64,000 bases of DNA from Pseudomonas sp. MYb60 (GCF_002979555.1 NZ_PCOZ01000002.1:525478-589477), one strand, 5' to 3'; shown: positions 1 to 9,160, counted from the stretch's first letter. Notes: generated by a model not told the origin, from the letters alone. Program-made: numbers and translations.

Positions 1-965
1 GGTTCCAGGAAGTGCCGCCGACCCAGGGCACCGAGGTGCGCATAGAGACGGCCAAGACCATCATCACCCGCAACAACTCGCCCGACCTGCCCTTCGACCG
101 TTCGATCAATCCCTATCGCGGCTGCGAGCACGGTTGCATCTACTGCTATGCGCGGCCCAGCCATGCCTATTGGGACATGTCGCCGGGACTGGATTTCGAG
201 ACCAGACTGATCGCCAAGACCAACGCCGCCAATGTGCTGGAGCAGCAGTTGTCGAAGCCGGGCTATGTGTGTGCGCCGATCAACCTGGGCTCCAATACCG
301 ACCCGTACCAGCCGATCGAGCGCGATTACAAGATCACCCGGCAAACCCTGCAAGTGCTGCTGCGGTATCGGCACCCGGTGACCATCATCACCAAGGGTTC
401 GCTGATCCTGCGTGACCTGGATTTGCTCACGGAGCTGGCGAGTCAAAAGCTGGTGGCCGTGATGATCAGCCTCACCAGCCTGGACGACGAGCTCAAGCGC
501 ATTCTGGAACCGCGCACGGCAGCGCCCAAGGCGCGGTTGCGGGCGATCCGGGTGATGCGCGAAGCAGGCATTCCAGTGGGCGTGCTGTGCTCGCCGATGA
601 TCCCGATGATCAACGACAGCGAACTGGAAAGCCTGCTCACCGAGGCCCACGCTGCGGGTGCGCAGAGTGCGGCGTACATGATGTTGCGCCTGCCCCTGGA
701 AGTGGCGCCGTTGTTCGAGGAGTGGCTGGCGGCGCATTACCCGCAACGTGCCGCCCATGTGATGAGCCTGGTACGCCAGGTACGGGGTGGCGAGGTATAC
801 GACAGCCGCTTCGGCGTGCGCATGCGCGGTGAAGGGCCGTTTGCCGATCTGCTGGCCCAGCGCTTCAGCAAGGCGATCAAGCGGCTGGGGATGGATCGGC
901 GGGAGGGGTTCAACCTGGATTGCACGGCATTCTGTCCACCGGGCAGACAGATGGCATTGTTGTAA
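1..965 (+). CDS. PA0069-family radical SAM protein, 5'-truncated by window edge
   Basis: The reading frame is open from base 3 to the left edge, so the true start lies outside; an internal GTG at 12 is not needed. The protein carries the radical SAM cysteine triad CxxxCxxC in GCEHGCIYCYAR (C38, C42, C45 counted from that GTG), which binds a [4Fe-4S] cluster for S-adenosylmethionine cleavage. The downstream TIM-barrel region (NTDPYQPIE, the TITKGSL strand) fits the Rv2578c/PA0069 family, whose substrate I do not know. Members usually have about 35 more N-terminal residues than are visible here. It is the first gene of the window, followed by a 226-bp gap without a clear gene. Confidence 0.9.
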   Translation, partial: FQEVPPTQGTEVRIETAKTIITRNNSPDLPFDRSINPYRGCEHGCIYCYARPSHAYWDMSPGLDFETRLIAKTNAANVLEQQLSKPGYVCAPINLGSNTDPYQPIERDYKITRQTLQVLLRYRHPVTIITKGSLILRDLDLLTELASQKLVAVMISLTSLDDELKRILEPRTAAPKARLRAIRVMREAGIPVGVLCSPMIPMINDSELESLLTEAHAAGAQSAAYMMLRLPLEVAPLFEEWLAAHYPQRAAHVMSLVRQVRGGEVYDSRFGVRMRGEGPFADLLAQRFSKAIKRLGMDRREGFNLDCTAFCPPGRQMALL

Positions 966-1191
966 ACTGATGGGGCGTGCGCACCTTTCTTGTAGGAGTA
1001 GTCGCGTTTTGACATCACTGAAACCCGCGATCTAGAGCGGTTCATTCAGTTTGAGTTAAGTTTCGACGGTTACTTTGTTCAGCGAGTGACTGACGAGTCG
1101 GTAACCGGGTCTGTGGTTTTTACAACTATTCCACTGGCCTGGCGTCGAACTGACCTGAAAACTCCCCTGCATAATTCAAGAGGATGAATCC

Positions 1192-1923
1192 ATGAGTGAT
1201 AAGGATAAACAGCCGTTGGCTGCGTCGGCTCCAGCCCCTCAGGTGGCGGAAAGCGCCGATGCAGCGCTGCAGCATATCGTTGACGGTTTTTTGCATTTCC
1301 ATCACGACGTCTTCCCTCAGCAGGAAGAACTGTTCAAGAAACTCGCTACGGCCCAAAGCCCGCGTGCGATGTTCATTACCTGTGCCGACTCGCGCATCGT
1401 GCCAGAGCTGATCACCCAGAGCTCGCCGGGTGATCTGTTCGTGACCCGTAACGTCGGCAACGTGGTCCCGCCCTACGGCCAGATGAACGGCGGTGTATCC
1501 ACAGCCATCGAGTACGCGGTACTCGCCTTGGGCGTGCAGCACATTATCGTCTGCGGGCACTCCGATTGCGGCGCCATGCGTGCGGTGCTCAACCCGGACA
1601 GCCTGGAGAAGATGCCGACGGTCAAGGCCTGGTTGCGTCACGCCGAGGTCGCCAAGGCCATGGTCCATGACAACTGCGACTGCGCCAACGAAGGCGAGAG
1701 CATGAAGGTGCTGACCGAAGAAAACGTCATCGCCCAGTTGCAACATTTGCGCACCCACCCTTCTGTGGCTTCGCGCATGGCTAATGGTCAGTTGTTTATC
1801 CATGGGTGGATCTACAACATCGAGACCAGCGAAATCCGTGCCTATGACGCGGATCAATCGGCATTCCGACCGCTGGGCGGCGAAGGCCCGATCCCTTCGG
1901 CGACGCCTAAAGCGCGCTTCTAA
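1192..1923 (+). CDS. beta-class carbonic anhydrase
   Basis: A 243-aa cytoplasmic zinc enzyme interconverting CO2 and bicarbonate. The beta-class zinc ligands are visible: C64 and D66/R68 in CADSR, then H123 and C126 in HSDCGAMR. The sequence spans the usual single catalytic domain with an N-terminal extension of about 25 low-complexity residues (Ala/Pro). The ATG at 1192 follows an AAGAGGA ribosome site. A SulP anion transporter lies 85 bp downstream on the same strand, and carbonic anhydrase next to SulP is a recurrent pairing that suggests bicarbonate (or other anion) uptake coupled to hydration. It corresponds in position to PA0102 of P. aeruginosa. Function confident; physiological role inferred. 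Confidence 0.93.
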   Translation: MSDKDKQPLAASAPAPQVAESADAALQHIVDGFLHFHHDVFPQQEELFKKLATAQSPRAMFITCADSRIVPELITQSSPGDLFVTRNVGNVVPPYGQMNGGVSTAIEYAVLALGVQHIIVCGHSDCGAMRAVLNPDSLEKMPTVKAWLRHAEVAKAMVHDNCDCANEGESMKVLTEENVIAQLQHLRTHPSVASRMANGQLFIHGWIYNIETSEIRAYDADQSAFRPLGGEGPIPSATPKARF

Positions 1924-2008
1924 AACACTTCCCTGCCGGGTAAAGCGGTGGCTGCCATGGATGCAGCCAGGCTTTGCCGCGCCCGGCGAATGCCTCGGGA
2001 GAGTCATC

Positions 2009-3544
2009 ATGCGTGCTGCTCAATTGAAAGCTGTATTGCCACGGGAGCTGCTCGCCTCGGTGGTTGTGTTTCTGGTCGCCCTGCCCTTGTGCATGGGGAT
2101 CGCAATCGCATCCGGGATGCCGCCGGCGAAGGGCTTGATCACCGGGATCATCGGTGGCCTGGTGGTGGGCTGGTTGGCGGGGTCGCCGCTGCAGGTCAGC
2201 GGTCCGGCGGCCGGTTTGGCGGTGCTGGTGTTCGAGCTGGTGCGTCAACACGGCATGCTGATGCTTGGCCCGATCCTGTTGCTGGCGGGCTTTCTGCAAC
2301 TGGTGGCCGGGCGTCTGCGACTGGGCTGCTGGTTTCGCGTCACGGCACCGGCAGTGGTGTACGGCATGCTCGCGGGGATTGGCGTGCTGATCGTGCTGTC
2401 GCAGATCCACGTGATGCTCGACGGCGCGCCCAAGCCTTCGGGGCTCGATAACCTGGCCGGGTTCCCGGCGGCGGTGGCGCAAGCCATTCCAAGCCTGGGC
2501 TGGCAGGCCGGCTTGCTCGGGCTATCGACCATGCTGGTCATGTACCTGTGGGACAAGTTGCGCCCGCACAGCTTGCGCTTCGTGCCTGGCGCGTTGTTGG
2601 GCGTGGGCCTGACCACGGTGGTCAGCCTGGTGCTGGCCTTGCAGGTCAAGCGCGTGGAGGTCCCGGAAAACCTGGCCGACGCCATCGATTGGCTGCGGCC
2701 CAGTGACTTGCTGAACCTGGCCGACCCACAACTGCTGATCGCCGCCTTCGCCGTGGCCTTTATCGCCAGCGCCGAAACCTTGCTCTCGGCCGCCGCGGTG
2801 GACCGTATGCACAGCGGCCAGCGTTCTGATTTCGACAAGGAATTGTCCGCCCAAGGTGTAGGCAACATGCTCTGTGGTCTGGTCGGTGCACTGCCGATGA
2901 CCGGCGTGATCGTACGCAGTTCGGCTAACGTGCAGGCCGGTGCCACCACGCGGCTGTCGGCGATGTTCCACGGCTTGTGGTTGCTGGCGTTCGTGCTGTT
3001 GCTGTCGAGTGTGCTGCAAAGCATCCCGGTGGCGAGCCTGGCCGGCGTGCTGGTGTACACCGGTATCAAGCTGGTGGACCTCAAGGCATTCAAGGCGCTG
3101 GGGCGTTACGGGCGGATGCCGATGTTCACTTATGCGGCCACAGCCTTGGCGATCATCTTCACCGACTTGCTGACGGGCGTGCTGGTGGGCTTCGGGCTGA
3201 CGCTGCTCAAGCTGGCCTTCAAGGCTTCGCGGCTGAAAGTCAGCCTGATCGACCTGCCTCAAGACGGAGAGATGGAGTTGCGCCTGACCGGTGCGGCGAC
3301 GTTCCTGAAAGTACCGGCATTGACCCAGGTGCTGTCGACGGTGCCGGCGGGGAGTACCGTGCATGTGCCGTTGAGCAACTTGAGCTATATCGACCATTCC
3401 TGCCTGGAGTTGCTGGAGGAGTGGGGGCGTGCCAATGCGGCGAAGGGCTCGACGTTGGTGATCGAAGCGCGTGGGTTGAAGCGCCGTCTGGAAGGTCGGG
3501 TGCGGACGACGACGGGGATAGGTTCCGCGCCATCCACCACCTGA
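2009..3544 (+). CDS. SulP-family inorganic anion transporter
   Basis: A 511-aa inner-membrane transporter with roughly ten or more hydrophobic segments. It begins MRAAQLKAVLPRELLASV and runs through SulP-typical SGPAAGLAVLVFEL, ending in a soluble C-terminal STAS-like region (about residues 420-500, with LSNLSYIDHSCLELL). I chose the ATG at 2009, preceded by GGGAGA, because the frame upstream (to 1784) overlaps the carbonic anhydrase and lacks SulP character. The neighbouring carbonic anhydrase suggests a bicarbonate- or sulfate-type substrate; the sequence alone does not settle which. A GC-rich inverted repeat just after the stop (3560-3592) could terminate the pair. Confidence 0.9.
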   Translation: MRAAQLKAVLPRELLASVVVFLVALPLCMGIAIASGMPPAKGLITGIIGGLVVGWLAGSPLQVSGPAAGLAVLVFELVRQHGMLMLGPILLLAGFLQLVAGRLRLGCWFRVTAPAVVYGMLAGIGVLIVLSQIHVMLDGAPKPSGLDNLAGFPAAVAQAIPSLGWQAGLLGLSTMLVMYLWDKLRPHSLRFVPGALLGVGLTTVVSLVLALQVKRVEVPENLADAIDWLRPSDLLNLADPQLLIAAFAVAFIASAETLLSAAAVDRMHSGQRSDFDKELSAQGVGNMLCGLVGALPMTGVIVRSSANVQAGATTRLSAMFHGLWLLAFVLLLSSVLQSIPVASLAGVLVYTGIKLVDLKAFKALGRYGRMPMFTYAATALAIIFTDLLTGVLVGFGLTLLKLAFKASRLKVSLIDLPQDGEMELRLTGAATFLKVPALTQVLSTVPAGSTVHVPLSNLSYIDHSCLELLEEWGRANAAKGSTLVIEARGLKRRLEGRVRTTTGIGSAPSTT

Positions 3545-3559
3545 CGGAACCGGATCAAC

Positions 3560-3592
3560 AATGTGGAAGCGGGCAAGCCCGGCTCCCACATT
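3560..3592. repeat. REP-like inverted repeat, possible terminator
   Basis: Imperfect hairpin: AATGTGGAAGCGGGC pairs across 2 bases with GCCCGGCTCCCACATT. It matches the 'TGTGGGAGCGGGC' type of dispersed palindrome common in P. fluorescens genomes. It sits between two convergent genes (SulP and the 3615-4262 gene), where it may also act as a terminator although no long T-run follows. Confidence 0.7.
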
Positions 3593-3614
3593 GGTTCTGC
3601 CGATCGCTCGAGCG

Positions 3615-4262
3615 TCAGGCAGGCTGATCCAGCGCCAACTCAACCCCCAACTGGCGCGACAGGCACGGCCAGCGCTTCCACGCCGCTTCCGTGTCCGGGC
3701 TCTTCAACTGTTCGCGGTAAGCCTCCACCGATTCCAGCGCAAAGCTGTCTTCGTTGAGCATTTCATCGACCGCGTGGTGCACCGCCTCATCCAGCTGATT
3801 GGCGAAATCTTCACCGATCAGTTGGTGGGCAATCACGTTGGCCACAGTGGTATCAGCTGGAATCAGTGGCTGGCCGAAATGCTTGATGTACAGATCGTTC
3901 ACTTCTTCCACCAGACGATGGGCCAGGTAGGCCTCATCCAGCAGGCCGTCGAGCCCTTCATGCCCGGCCAGGATCGCGGGCGGTTGCAGGAAGAATTGCT
4001 CGGCAATCTTCAGCACCGGCTTGATCTGGCTTTCGATGCCGGCCTCGCGGGCCACGTCGTTGGCAGCGTCCAGCAGGTCCGGTACGAGGTCGATGTAGGC
4101 GGTCACGAAGCGAGTCATGACAATGTTGCGATCACCGTCAGCCAGGGAGATGGCCGAATGCAGGTGCGGCAATTGGGATTCCAGTTGCTGGGCAAGCTGG
4201 CCCGTGCTGGCTTCGTGTTGATGGGCACGGGAAATCTGCTCGCGCAATGCGGCGGTGTTCAT
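3615..4262 (-). CDS. conserved hypothetical protein (PA0104-type)
   Basis: A 215-aa mostly helical, soluble, acidic protein; I recognise no catalytic motif and no signal peptide. The start is placed at ATG 4262 (MNTAALREQ) because GGAG lies 5 bases upstream; a longer frame to 4337 has no ribosome site and a basic, non-conserved-looking leader. It stands alone on the minus strand between the carbonic anhydrase/SulP pair and the divergently read cox operon, the position held by PA0104 in P. aeruginosa. The sequence contains repeated short helices with Leu/Ala/Glu (for example ETAWKRWP-like C-terminus and LLDEAYLAHRLVEEV). Function unknown. Confidence 0.8.
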   Translation of the reverse strand: MNTAALREQISRAHQHEASTGQLAQQLESQLPHLHSAISLADGDRNIVMTRFVTAYIDLVPDLLDAANDVAREAGIESQIKPVLKIAEQFFLQPPAILAGHEGLDGLLDEAYLAHRLVEEVNDLYIKHFGQPLIPADTTVANVIAHQLIGEDFANQLDEAVHHAVDEMLNEDSFALESVEAYREQLKSPDTEAAWKRWPCLSRQLGVELALDQPA

Positions 4263-4463
4263 GAGGGCTCCAGTGAAACAGGCGTAAGAAAAGGAAGACG
4301 ATAAGGTAGCTCGTTTAAACGAGCGCCTCAGACGCATTTGTCATAATTATTTCATGGTTATGCGTGTGCGTTATATCGAAACGCCATCGTTCGTCGGATA
4401 AACGATTCCGCACCCGGTTTTATTAGCTGAAAACCTTCATTTTTGCTGATTTGACCCTACACA

Positions 4464-4491
4464 TTGCGGGGTTGCAGTCCCTGTCTATACT
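4464..4491 (+). promoter_or_regulatory. candidate sigma-S/sigma-70 promoter of the cox operon
   Basis: TTGCGG (4464-4469), a 16-bp spacer and TATACT (4486-4491), the latter preceded by C to read CTATACT, which is the preferred -10 of stationary-phase sigma factor RpoS. It lies in the 368-bp divergent gap and predicts a leader of about 130 nt before coxB. P. aeruginosa aa3 oxidase genes are known to be RpoS-induced, which fits. The assignment is by eye. Confidence 0.45.
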
Positions 4492-4630
4492 CGGATTTGT
4501 ACGCGATTAGCTGATGACGCCAGACTGCATAAGCAGGCAAGGCTAAGCGGTTGTTAGCAGTATGGAGAGCCGCTCCCTTCGACGCAGGTGCAAACCGGCG
4601 GGATAACAAGAACGATAAGGGGAACCCGCA

Positions 4631-5758
4631 ATGATGCGACATCCACACGTTTGGATGGGCCTCCTGTTGTGGTCGGTATTCGGCCAGGCGCACGCCGCCT
4701 GGACAACGAATATGGCGCCAGGGGCGACTGAAGTCAGTCACGCTGTGTTTGACCTGCACATGACCATTTTCTGGATCTGTGTGGTGATCGGCATCATCGT
4801 GTTTGGCGCGATGTTCTGGTCGATGATGGTGCACCGACGCTCCACCGGCCAGGTCGCTGCCCGGTTCCACGAGAGCACGACCGTGGAAATCCTCTGGACC
4901 GTGGTGCCCTTGTTGATCCTTGTGGCGATGGCCATCCCGGCGACCAAGACCCTGATCAATATCTACGACAGCAGTGAGTCGGATATCGATATTCAGGTCA
5001 CCGGCTACCAGTGGAAATGGCACTACAAATACCTGGGCCAGGACGTCGAGTTCTTCAGCAACCTGGCCACCCCCGCCGAGCAGATTCATAACCAGGCCAC
5101 CAAGGGCGAACACTACTTGCTGGAAGTCGACCAGCCGCTGGTGCTGCCGGTGGGCGCCAAGGTGCGCTTCCTGGTGACCGCCGCCGACGTGATCCATTCC
5201 TGGTGGGTGCCGGCGTTTGCGGTCAAGCGCGACGCCATACCCGGCTTCGTCAACGAAGCCTGGACTCGGGTCGAGAAGCCCGGCATCTACCGTGGCCAGT
5301 GCGCCGAGCTGTGCGGCAAGGACCACGGCTTCATGCCGATCGTGGTTGAGGTCAAGTCCAAGGCCGACTACGAAACCTGGCTTGGCGAGCGCAAGGAAGA
5401 AGCCGCCAAACTCAAGGAATTGACCTCCAAGGAGTGGACGCTTGAAGAACTGGTGGCCCGTGGCGACAAGGTCTACCACACCACCTGCGTGGCCTGTCAC
5501 CAGGCCGAGGGCCAGGGCCTGCCGCCGATGTTCCCGGCGCTCAAGGGCTCGAAAATCGCCACCGGGCCTGCGGCCGATCACCTGGGCATCGTCTATCACG
5601 GCAAGCCGGGCACCGCGATGGCGGCCTTCGGCAAACAGCTTTCTGAAGTCGATATCGCCGCCGTGGTCACTTACGAGCGCAATGCCTGGGGCAACAACAA
5701 AGGCGACATGGTCACGCCTAAAGACGTGCTGGCCATCAAGCAGGCGGAAAGCAAATGA
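4631..5758 (+). CDS. coxB: cytochrome c oxidase subunit II with fused cytochrome c domain
   Basis: A 375-aa subunit II of the aa3-type terminal oxidase, receiving electrons from cytochrome c. A signal peptide (about residues 1-22, ending QAHA) and two membrane helices (about 40-65 and 85-105) anchor it. The binuclear CuA site is complete: H189 (DVIHS), C224 and C228 (CAELC), H232 and M235. A C-terminal haem-c domain follows, with C286, C289 and H290 in CVACH and a later Met region, making it caa3-like. YQWKWHY near residue 126 is the aromatic electron-entry patch. First gene of coxB-coxA-ctaG-coxC; the ATG at 4631 is preceded by AAGGGGAA. Confidence 0.97.
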   Translation: MMRHPHVWMGLLLWSVFGQAHAAWTTNMAPGATEVSHAVFDLHMTIFWICVVIGIIVFGAMFWSMMVHRRSTGQVAARFHESTTVEILWTVVPLLILVAMAIPATKTLINIYDSSESDIDIQVTGYQWKWHYKYLGQDVEFFSNLATPAEQIHNQATKGEHYLLEVDQPLVLPVGAKVRFLVTAADVIHSWWVPAFAVKRDAIPGFVNEAWTRVEKPGIYRGQCAELCGKDHGFMPIVVEVKSKADYETWLGERKEEAAKLKELTSKEWTLEELVARGDKVYHTTCVACHQAEGQGLPPMFPALKGSKIATGPAADHLGIVYHGKPGTAMAAFGKQLSEVDIAAVVTYERNAWGNNKGDMVTPKDVLAIKQAESK

Positions 5759-5816
5759 CCTATTCCAAGGCGTTTAACTCGACCCGCCGCGCCCACTCGC
5801 TTGCAGGAGAACGGCC

Positions 5817-7403
5817 ATGAGCACTGTGATCGATGACCATGGTCACGCCGACCATGCCCACGGCCCCGCCAAAGGCTTGATGCGCTGGGTGCTGACCACC
5901 AACCACAAAGACATCGGCACGATGTACCTGTGGTTCGCATTCGCCATGTTCTTGCTCGGCGGTTCATTCGCCATGGTGATCCGTGCCGAGCTGTTTCAGC
6001 CGGGCTTGCAGATCGTCGAGCCAGCGTTCTTCAACCAGATGACCACCATGCACGGCCTGATCATGGTATTTGGCGCGGTCATGCCGGCGTTCGTCGGGCT
6101 GGCCAACTGGATGATCCCGCTGATGATCGGCGCGCCGGACATGGCCCTGCCGCGCATGAACAACTTCAGCTTCTGGCTGTTGCCGGCGGCATTCCTGCTG
6201 CTGGTATCGACCCTGTTCAGCCCGGGTGGCGGGCCGAATTTCGGCTGGACCTTCTACGCCCCGCTCTCCACCACCTACGCGCCGGAAAGCGTGACGTTCT
6301 TTATCTTCGCCATTCACTTGATGGGCATCAGCTCGATCATGGGCGCGATCAACGTAGTCGCCACCATCCTCAACCTGCGCGCACCGGGCATGACGTTGAT
6401 GAAAATGCCATTGTTCGTGTGGACCTGGCTGATCACCGCCTTCCTGCTGATTGCGGTCATGCCCGTACTGGCAGGCTGCGTGACCATGATGCTGATGGAC
6501 ATCCACTTCGGCACCAGCTTCTTCAGTGCGGCGGGCGGCGGTGATCCGGTGTTGTTCCAGCATGTGTTCTGGTTCTTCGGCCATCCCGAGGTGTACATCA
6601 TGATCCTGCCGGCCTTTGGCGCCGTCAGCTCGATCATCCCTACGTTCTCGCGCAAACCGTTGTTCGGCTACACCTCAATGGTCTACGCCACCGCGAGCAT
6701 CGCGTTCCTGTCGTTCATCGTATGGGCGCACCACATGTTCGTGGTCGGCATTCCATTGGTGGGCGAACTGTTCTTCATGTACGCCACGCTGCTGATCGCC
6801 GTGCCGACGGGCGTGAAGGTGTTCAACTGGGTCAGCACCATGTGGCAAGGCTCGCTGACGTTCGAGACGCCGATGTTGTTCGCCGTGGCCTTCGTGATCC
6901 TGTTCACCATCGGTGGGTTTTCGGGGCTGATGCTGGCGATTGCGCCGGCTGACTTCCAGTACCACGACACCTACTTTGTGGTGGCGCACTTCCATTACGT
7001 ACTGGTGCCCGGCGCGATCTTCGGCATCTTTGCCTCGGCGTACTACTGGCTGCCGAAATGGACCGGCCACATGTACGACGAAACCTTGGGCAAGCTGCAC
7101 TTCTGGCTGTCTTTCGTGGGCATGAACATGGCGTTCTTCCCGATGCACTTCGTGGGGCTGGCCGGCATGCCGCGCCGGGTGCCGGACTACAACCTGCAAT
7201 TCGCCGACTTCAACATGGTGTCGTCGATTGGCGCATTCATGTTTGGCGCCACGCAGATCTTCTTCCTGTTCATCGTGATCAAGTGCATCCGTGGTGGCCC
7301 GCCGGCGCCGGCCAAGCCGTGGGATGGGGCTGAAGGGCTGGAGTGGAGCGTCCCTTCACCAGCGCCCTATCACACCTTCACCACGCCGCCGGAGGTCAAA
7401 TGA
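5817..7403 (+). CDS. coxA: cytochrome c oxidase subunit I
   Basis: A 528-aa, 12-helix catalytic subunit of the aa3-type oxidase, holding haem a and the haem a3-CuB site and pumping protons. Visible signatures are HGLIMVFG (haem a ligand helix), FGHPEVYIMILPAFG (CuB His with the cross-linked Tyr), the paired HHMFVVG, and HDTYFVVAHFHYVL (haem a3 and haem a ligands). The N-terminus MSTVIDDHGHADHAHG is His-rich before the first helix. GGAGAACGGCC upstream supports ATG 5817. It lies 58 bp after coxB in one operon. Full length for the family. Confidence 0.97.
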   Translation: MSTVIDDHGHADHAHGPAKGLMRWVLTTNHKDIGTMYLWFAFAMFLLGGSFAMVIRAELFQPGLQIVEPAFFNQMTTMHGLIMVFGAVMPAFVGLANWMIPLMIGAPDMALPRMNNFSFWLLPAAFLLLVSTLFSPGGGPNFGWTFYAPLSTTYAPESVTFFIFAIHLMGISSIMGAINVVATILNLRAPGMTLMKMPLFVWTWLITAFLLIAVMPVLAGCVTMMLMDIHFGTSFFSAAGGGDPVLFQHVFWFFGHPEVYIMILPAFGAVSSIIPTFSRKPLFGYTSMVYATASIAFLSFIVWAHHMFVVGIPLVGELFFMYATLLIAVPTGVKVFNWVSTMWQGSLTFETPMLFAVAFVILFTIGGFSGLMLAIAPADFQYHDTYFVVAHFHYVLVPGAIFGIFASAYYWLPKWTGHMYDETLGKLHFWLSFVGMNMAFFPMHFVGLAGMPRRVPDYNLQFADFNMVSSIGAFMFGATQIFFLFIVIKCIRGGPPAPAKPWDGAEGLEWSVPSPAPYHTFTTPPEVK

Positions 7404-7475
7404 ACAGGCCGCTCGCCAAGTCACCCCAAATCCCCTGTGGGAGCCACCTTGATCGAGTTCACTTTGGGGGGCGTC

Positions 7476-8027
7476 ATGGCTGAGTCCGTGCCCATCAGGC
7501 GGCTGGTCACCCGCCTGCTCATTTTGGTGGTCGCCATGTTCGCCTTCGGCTTTGCGCTGGTGCCGATCTACGACGTGATGTGCAAGGCATTCGGCATCAA
7601 TGGCAAGACTGCCGGGCAGTACGAAGGCTCGCAGGTGGTGGATGTATCGCGCCAGGTGCGGGTGCAGTTTCTGTCCACCAATGCCATCGACATGGTCTGG
7701 GAATTCCATTCCAAGGCTGACGAGGTAGTGGTCAATCCCGGTGCAGTGACCGAGATGCTGTTTGTGGCCCATAACCCCACGGACAAGGCGATGACCGCCC
7801 AGGCGGTACCGAGTATTTCCCCGGCCGAAGCGGCGATGTATTTCCACAAGACCGAATGTTTTTGCTTCACCCAGCAGGTGCTGCAGCCCGGTGAGCGCAT
7901 CGAAATGCCGGTGCGTTTTATCGTCGATCGCGACATGCCCAAGGATGTGAAGCATTTGACCCTGGCGTACACGCTATTTGATATCACTGCCCGCCAACCG
8001 CCGGTGGCTGCCCACAGCGGCGGCTAG
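7476..8027 (+). CDS. ctaG: cytochrome c oxidase assembly protein CtaG/Cox11
   Basis: A 183-aa membrane-anchored periplasmic copper chaperone that inserts CuB into subunit I. One N-terminal helix (about residues 12-32) is followed by C36 in YDVMCKAFGING and the copper-binding pair C128 and C130 in TECFCF, all hallmarks of Cox11. I take ATG 7476 (MAESVPIRRL) with GGGGGG just upstream; a GTG at 7437 in the same frame would add 13 residues translated from a repeat-like segment. The start overlaps the end of a 27-codon open frame that begins at the coxA stop (see findings). Confidence 0.94.
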   Translation: MAESVPIRRLVTRLLILVVAMFAFGFALVPIYDVMCKAFGINGKTAGQYEGSQVVDVSRQVRVQFLSTNAIDMVWEFHSKADEVVVNPGAVTEMLFVAHNPTDKAMTAQAVPSISPAEAAMYFHKTECFCFTQQVLQPGERIEMPVRFIVDRDMPKDVKHLTLAYTLFDITARQPPVAAHSGG

Positions 8028-8062
8028 CTACTGTTTGCCCCCTCAATCAGGAGAGCGAATAC

Positions 8063-8950
8063 ATGTCGTCTCATGATACGTACTACGTACCAGCGCAAAG
8101 TAAATGGCCAATAATTGCGACGTTTGGCCTGTTGATCACGGTGTACGGCCTGGGTTTGTGGTTCAACGACCTCAAGGCGGCGCGAGCGGAGTCCCACGGG
8201 CCGTGGATTTTTTTCGTCGGCGGGCTGTTGCTGGCCTACATGCTGTTCGGCTGGTTCGGCGCGGTGATCAAGGAAAGTCGCGCCGGGTTGTACAGCGCGC
8301 AGATGGACCGCTCGTTTCGCTGGGGCATGTCGTGGTTCATCTTTTCCGAGGTGATGTTCTTCATCGCGTTCTTCGGCGCACTGTTTTACGTGCGACACAT
8401 GTCGGCGCCCTGGTTGGCGGGCGAAGGTTCAAAAGGCATCGCGCACATGCTCTGGCCGAACTTCGAGTTTGCCTGGCCGCTGCTCAACAACCCTGACCCC
8501 AAACTGTATCCCGCACCCGAAGGCACCATCAGCCCGTGGGGCCTGCCGCTGGTCAATACCATCCTGCTGGTGAGTTCCAGCGTGACCATCACCATCGCCC
8601 ACCATGCCCTGCGCAAGGGTCATCGCGGCGCGTTGAAGATCTGGCTGGCGATCACCGTGCTGCTGGGCCTGGCGTTCCTGGGGTTTCAGGCCGAGGAATA
8701 CATCCATGCGTACAAAGAACTGGGCCTCACACTGGGTTCCGGCGTGTACGGCGCGACGTTCTTCATGTTGACGGGGTTTCATGGCGCCCACGTGACCATC
8801 GGCACGATTATTTTGTTCGTGATGCTGATGCGTGTGATGCGCGGGCACTTCAACGCCGAGCACCAGTTCGGGTTCGAGGCGGCCAGCTGGTATTGGCACT
8901 TTGTGGATGTGGTGTGGATCGGGCTGTTCTTCTTCGTCTACGTGCTGTGA
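8063..8950 (+). CDS. coxC: cytochrome c oxidase subunit III
   Basis: A 295-aa seven-helix subunit that stabilises subunit I and its proton pathways. The family pattern is clear: FRWGMSWFIFSEVMFFIAFFGALFY, the conserved carboxylate helix QAEEYIHAY, GFHGAHVTIGT, and the closing SWYWHFVDVVWIGLFFFVYVL. It begins MSSHDTYYVPAQSKWPI with AGGAGAGCG upstream. It lies 35 bp after ctaG and completes the structural part of the operon. An acidic/Pro-rich loop of about 30 residues (LLNNPDPKLYPAPEG) lies between helices 3 and 4. Confidence 0.97.
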   Translation: MSSHDTYYVPAQSKWPIIATFGLLITVYGLGLWFNDLKAARAESHGPWIFFVGGLLLAYMLFGWFGAVIKESRAGLYSAQMDRSFRWGMSWFIFSEVMFFIAFFGALFYVRHMSAPWLAGEGSKGIAHMLWPNFEFAWPLLNNPDPKLYPAPEGTISPWGLPLVNTILLVSSSVTITIAHHALRKGHRGALKIWLAITVLLGLAFLGFQAEEYIHAYKELGLTLGSGVYGATFFMLTGFHGAHVTIGTIILFVMLMRVMRGHFNAEHQFGFEAASWYWHFVDVVWIGLFFFVYVL

Positions 8951-8956
8951 GGAGCG

Positions 8957-9160
8957 TTACCAAGGCGCATGGGAAACCAACTGGCCGCTGAAAAAGCCCC
9001 AGGTGATCAACCCCAGGGTGATCACGGCCAAGATCACGCGCACGGTCAGGGCGTTGACGAGGCGGTTGGAGTGGCCGCCGTCCTTGACCAGGAAAAACAG
9101 GCCACTGAGCAGGCTCACAACGGTCGCGATCAGCATCAGGGCGATGGCAGCTTTGAGCAT
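8957..9160 (-). CDS. twin-transmembrane protein, DUF2909 family
   Basis: A 67-aa protein made of two hydrophobic helices (about residues 3-25 and 39-60) joined by a short basic loop (KDGGHSNRLVNALTVR), ending GFFSGQLVSHAPW. This matches the DUF2909 family, which is regularly found between subunit III and SURF1 in Pseudomonas and many beta/gamma-proteobacteria. It reads opposite to the operon, its end lying 6 bp from coxC's stop and its start about 28 bp from the SURF1 start, so its promoter overlaps the SURF1 leader. A role in oxidase assembly is a guess from position. Confidence 0.88.
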   Translation of the reverse strand: MLKAAIALMLIATVVSLLSGLFFLVKDGGHSNRLVNALTVRVILAVITLGLITWGFFSGQLVSHAPW

